This document shows positions 6,720 to 8,705 of a stretch of DNA of 8,705 nucleotides, in pieces (within the stretch, counting starts at the first letter, position 1; each line of letters opens with the position of its first letter). The translations under genes were made by a program, and so were the position numbers. The stretch lies in contig PMYF01000300.1 of assembly GCA_003171295.1 (NCBI GenBank), positions 1 through 8,705 on the forward strand. The letters are read 5' to 3'. This DNA comes from Acidobacteriota bacterium (GTDB lineage Bacteria; Acidobacteriota; Terriglobia; UBA7540). The notes under the pieces are model-generated. The model saw only the letters and a list, made by a program, of their open reading frames with translations, had not been told where the DNA came from and ran no database searches.

Positions 6720-7508
6720 CTACGCCTGCAGGTAGGTGAGGGACTGTCGCAGGGAAGTCTCATCGTCCAGGGACGGGGAATACTCCAATCCGAAGGCGCC
6801 TGCATAGCCCATGCGTTCGATTTGTTTCAAGACGAACGGGTAGTTGGTTTCCCCGTTAAAGACCTCGTGCCGGCCCGGCACTCCGGCGGCGTGGAAGTGA
6901 CCGATCACATCGATATTCCTCTCGATGTGTTTGACCAGGTCGCCTTCCATGACCCGCATGTGATAAGTATCGAAGAGCAGGCGCAAGCGCGGGGAGCCGA
7001 TGCGGCGACAGATCTCGGCGCCCTTATCGCTGCTGGTTAGCCAGTGATCGGGGTGATCGTACAGGTCGTTCAGGGGCTCCAGCAGCACGGTCACACCGGC
7101 TTTCTCCGCCATGTCCACCAGGGGCTTCAAGCGCTCCACCACCGACTCTTCCATCGTCTTCTCATCCAGACCCTTCACCCGGTTGCCCGTCAGGACGATT
7201 GTGGCCGGGATCTGCGCTTCCCGGGTATAGGCGAGGGTCATCTGGGCGCGCGCGTAAAACGCCTCCATGTTCTGGCGAGGATCGGTGAGATTGCCACCCT
7301 GCGACCCATCCGGAGCATTGATCACCGTGTCGGTAAACTGCACGCCTGCTTGCGCGGCCAGCTTGGCCAGTTGCTCCGGGGTTCCCTTGAAGGAAGCGTC
7401 CACCCACCACATCTCCACGTACTTGAAACCCAGCTCGGCGGCCTTCCGCACGCGGGCTTCAAAGGGCAGTTGCAACAATGCCATTTCCAAACACAGACCC
7501 AGTTTCAT
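6720..7508 (-). CDS. Hydroxypyruvate isomerase-family TIM-barrel protein
   Basis: This 262-residue cytoplasmic protein matches the family that includes hydroxypyruvate isomerase (Hyi), 2-oxo-tetronate isomerase (OtnI) and ketose 3-epimerases, and its length is normal for them. Family enzymes use two glutamates and a divalent metal to move a proton next to a carbonyl. Visible signatures are LLEPLN (E144), LLFDTYHMRVMEGDL (D180, H183), GHFHAAGVPGRHE (H204, H206, R213, H214, E215) and GLEYSP (E242). E144, D180, H206 and E242 are the expected metal and catalytic set by analogy with tagatose 3-epimerase. FDTYHM and HFHAAGVPGRHE are closest to the Hyi branch, but the true substrate may be another keto-sugar or keto-acid. 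AAGGAGA at 7516-7522 supports the start. It lies between the aminotransferase and glycosidase genes on the same strand and is bracketed by repeat elements. Confidence 0.85.
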   Translation of the reverse strand: MKLGLCLEMALLQLPFEARVRKAAELGFKYVEMWWVDASFKGTPEQLAKLAAQAGVQFTDTVINAPDGSQGGNLTDPRQNMEAFYARAQMTLAYTREAQIPATIVLTGNRVKGLDEKTMEESVVERLKPLVDMAEKAGVTVLLEPLNDLYDHPDHWLTSSDKGAEICRRIGSPRLRLLFDTYHMRVMEGDLVKHIERNIDVIGHFHAAGVPGRHEVFNGETNYPFVLKQIERMGYAGAFGLEYSPSLDDETSLRQSLTYLQA

Positions 7509-7515
7509 GTTGATT

Positions 7516-7522
7516 TCTCCTT
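7516..7522 (-). promoter_or_regulatory. Ribosome binding site of the isomerase gene
   Basis: On the minus strand AAGGAGA sits seven bases before the ATG at 7508. It is a near-consensus Shine-Dalgarno sequence at normal spacing. Confidence 0.75.
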
Positions 7523-7535
7523 GTGCAAGCTTCCA

Positions 7536-7547
7536 GCCAGCGCTGGC
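7536..7547. promoter_or_regulatory. 12-bp perfect palindrome upstream of the isomerase gene
   Basis: GCCAGCGCTGGC is a perfect palindrome ending 28 bases before the isomerase start codon and just upstream of its ribosome binding site. It could be an operator for a dimeric regulator or a chance GC-rich palindrome. No promoter boxes are clear around it. Confidence 0.25.
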
Positions 7548-7570
7548 CTTTCACTTTCGCCTCGCGTCCT

Positions 7571-7698
7571 TTAACGGGCTGCTGAAAAAGATGTAGCGGC
7601 GACTTTACGTCGCCACCGCCGGATTGATTCTATTGGCGTTCTGGCGGTACAAAATCGCCGCTAGGCCGTCCATCAGGGGCTTTGCAGCAACCTGCTAA
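7571..7698. mobile_element. MITE-like element B with terminal inverted repeats
   Basis: This 128-base element fills most of the gap between the aminotransferase and isomerase genes. Its left end TTAACGGGCTGCTGAAAAAG (7571-7590) is an imperfect inverted repeat of its right end (7680-7698, minus-strand reading TTAGCAGGTTGCTGCAAAG), with 14 of the first 18 positions identical. Inside, TAGCGGCGA (7594-7602) pairs perfectly with TCGCCGCTA (7655-7663) and ACCGCC (7615-7620) with GGCGGT (7643-7648). A 6-bp hairpin, GGCGAC/GTCGCC, lies at 7598-7614. It is too short for a transposase, so it is a non-autonomous or REP-type element. Its right end overlaps the last four bases of the aminotransferase gene and contains the stop codon. 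A clear target duplication is not seen; at most TA or TAA is shared. Confidence 0.6.
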
Positions 7699-8705
7699 CG
7701 CAACAAGTGGTGCAAGACTTTGTTGATTCCCCCGGCGATCGCGTGGCAATCCTCATCCCCGTAATTATGGTTGATCTCAATGTGCACGGAGCGGCCCAGC
7801 AGATCCAGGGTCCGCGGGCACATGTCGCGCGAGTACTTCGGCAACTCCGCCGCCGGCACCGCGCTCCAGGGCAACCCGTCCGCCGCTACGCACTTCTTCT
7901 CAATGATGTGATCCCAGTAAGTGTAGATGTGCCAGTCGCGCACCTTGGAATCGTATACCCCTCCCGCTGGCACTCCCTCGGCATGCAACTCCTCGATGGC
8001 CCGGCGCGTGAGGTCCGCCGTTGGCAAGTACAGGATCAAACAGATGGCCGTGTCGCCCGCCGGGTCCGTAAGCCGCCGGAAGCCGAGCCCGGGAAATTTA
8101 TCGATTCCCGCCCGAATCAGATCCCGCGCCCGGCGATAACCCGCCAGCATGGTGTCGGTCTTGCGGATCTGCGCCATCGCCACTGCTCCCTGCAATTCGC
8201 TCATGCGGTAGTTCTCGCCCGCAAACAATTCCCCTTCCCGCCGCTCATGTGCAAAACGGTCAGGGCGCCAGCAGGCTGCCGTGTCATGCCAGCTTTGGGC
8301 GCGCGTGTACAACCATTCGTCATCCGTGGTGATGAACCCGCCTTCCCCAGAAGACAAGATCTTGTAATGGTCAAAACTGAAACACCCCGCGGTGCCCAGG
8401 CTTCCCAGTCGTTTCCCCCGGAACGATCCGCCGGCCGCCTGCGCCACATCCTCCACCAGCGGAAGCCCCTTCCGCTTGGCCAAGTCCAACAGGGCATCCA
8501 TTTGCCCCGCCGCCCCGCGCATGTGCACCACCACGATCGCTTTGGTGCGGCGCGTCAGCGCCCTCTCCGCGGCTTCCGGATCCAGCGTCAGTGAGTCGTC
8601 CACCTCCGCAATCACCGGGATGCCGTTGCAGGCTGCTACTCCCGCCGCGCTGGCGAAAAACGTGTAGGCCGGCACGATCACCTCGTCGCCCGGCCCGACG
8701 CCCAG
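7695..8705 (-). CDS. DegT/DnrJ/EryC1/StrS aminotransferase, N-terminus outside window
   Basis: This is a PLP-dependent sugar aminotransferase of the family that makes amino sugars from keto-sugars. The frame is open to the window edge and the visible 336 residues begin mid-domain (LGVGPGDEVIVPAYTF), so roughly 60-100 N-terminal residues are missing; the internal GTG at 8681 is not the start. Numbering from the edge, D86 in EDVAQAAGG is the residue expected to contact the PLP ring nitrogen. K115 in FSFDHYKILSSGEGG is the expected Schiff-base lysine. NYRMSELQGAVAMAQI (from N165) is the standard substrate-side motif. From memory the layout, including TRRTKAIVVVHMRG, DPAGDTA and the RDWHIYTYWDHI segment, most resembles KdnA, which aminates a KDO precursor. 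No other KDO genes are visible, so the substrate is open. The stop codon TAG at 7695-7697 lies inside the terminal repeat of element B. Confidence 0.88.
   Translation of the reverse strand: MGVGPGDEVIVPAYTFFASAAGVAACNGIPVIAEVDDSLTLDPEAAERALTRRTKAIVVVHMRGAAGQMDALLDLAKRKGLPLVEDVAQAAGGSFRGKRLGSLGTAGCFSFDHYKILSSGEGGFITTDDEWLYTRAQSWHDTAACWRPDRFAHERREGELFAGENYRMSELQGAVAMAQIRKTDTMLAGYRRARDLIRAGIDKFPGLGFRRLTDPAGDTAICLILYLPTADLTRRAIEELHAEGVPAGGVYDSKVRDWHIYTYWDHIIEKKCVAADGLPWSAVPAAELPKYSRDMCPRTLDLLGRSVHIEINHNYGDEDCHAIAGGINKVLHHLLR

Noticed and set aside
7707..8594. Plus-strand open frame opposite the aminotransferase gene
   Set aside because: The minus strand encodes unmistakable DegT-family motifs; this product has none.
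1..8705. CRISPR array, rRNA, tRNA, phage or toxin-antitoxin genes
   Set aside because: No regularly spaced repeats, RNA-gene folds or matching small gene pairs are seen on either strand.

Overview
The window carries four protein-coding genes with a carbohydrate theme and two palindromic repeat elements. The DNA is fairly GC-rich, two of the proteins are exported glycosidase-like enzymes, and the DegT aminotransferase and hydroxypyruvate-isomerase-like proteins are of types common in polysaccharide-degrading soil and sediment bacteria. This suggests a Gram-negative environmental bacterium such as an Acidobacteriota, Verrucomicrobiota or Planctomycetota member. That placement is an impression from gene content and repeat style. 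No marker gene is present to prove it.

Layout: 1-555 is a gene-free leader region with a GC-rich hairpin, a possible folded RNA, a promoter candidate and a good ribosome binding site. It leads into a plus-strand gene (556-2700) for an exported 714-residue protein with a GH20/GH67-like fold. A 315-base convergent intergenic stretch rich in short inverted repeats (2701-3015) separates it from a minus-strand gene (3016-6372) for an exported 1118-residue protein built around an alpha/alpha six-hairpin glycosidase-like domain. Upstream of that gene, on the same strand, lie a hydroxypyruvate-isomerase-family TIM-barrel protein (6720-7508) and the C-terminal part of a DegT/DnrJ/EryC1/StrS aminotransferase (7695-8705). 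The aminotransferase runs off the right edge of the window.

The three minus-strand genes are collinear (aminotransferase, isomerase, glycosidase) but are separated by 186 and 347 bases. Each gap holds a hairpin-rich repeat element. Both elements contain a GTAGCG-plus-hairpin core, and together they bracket the isomerase gene. The right terminal repeat of one element appears to supply the stop codon of the aminotransferase gene.

Working model (inference): the two exported enzymes attack a complex glycan outside the cytoplasm, and the isomerase and PLP aminotransferase handle or build unusual sugars inside the cell. I see no unmistakable new system. The best second looks are the two poorly classified glycosidases, the paired repeat elements, the stop codon inside a repeat end, and the folded leader ahead of the first gene.
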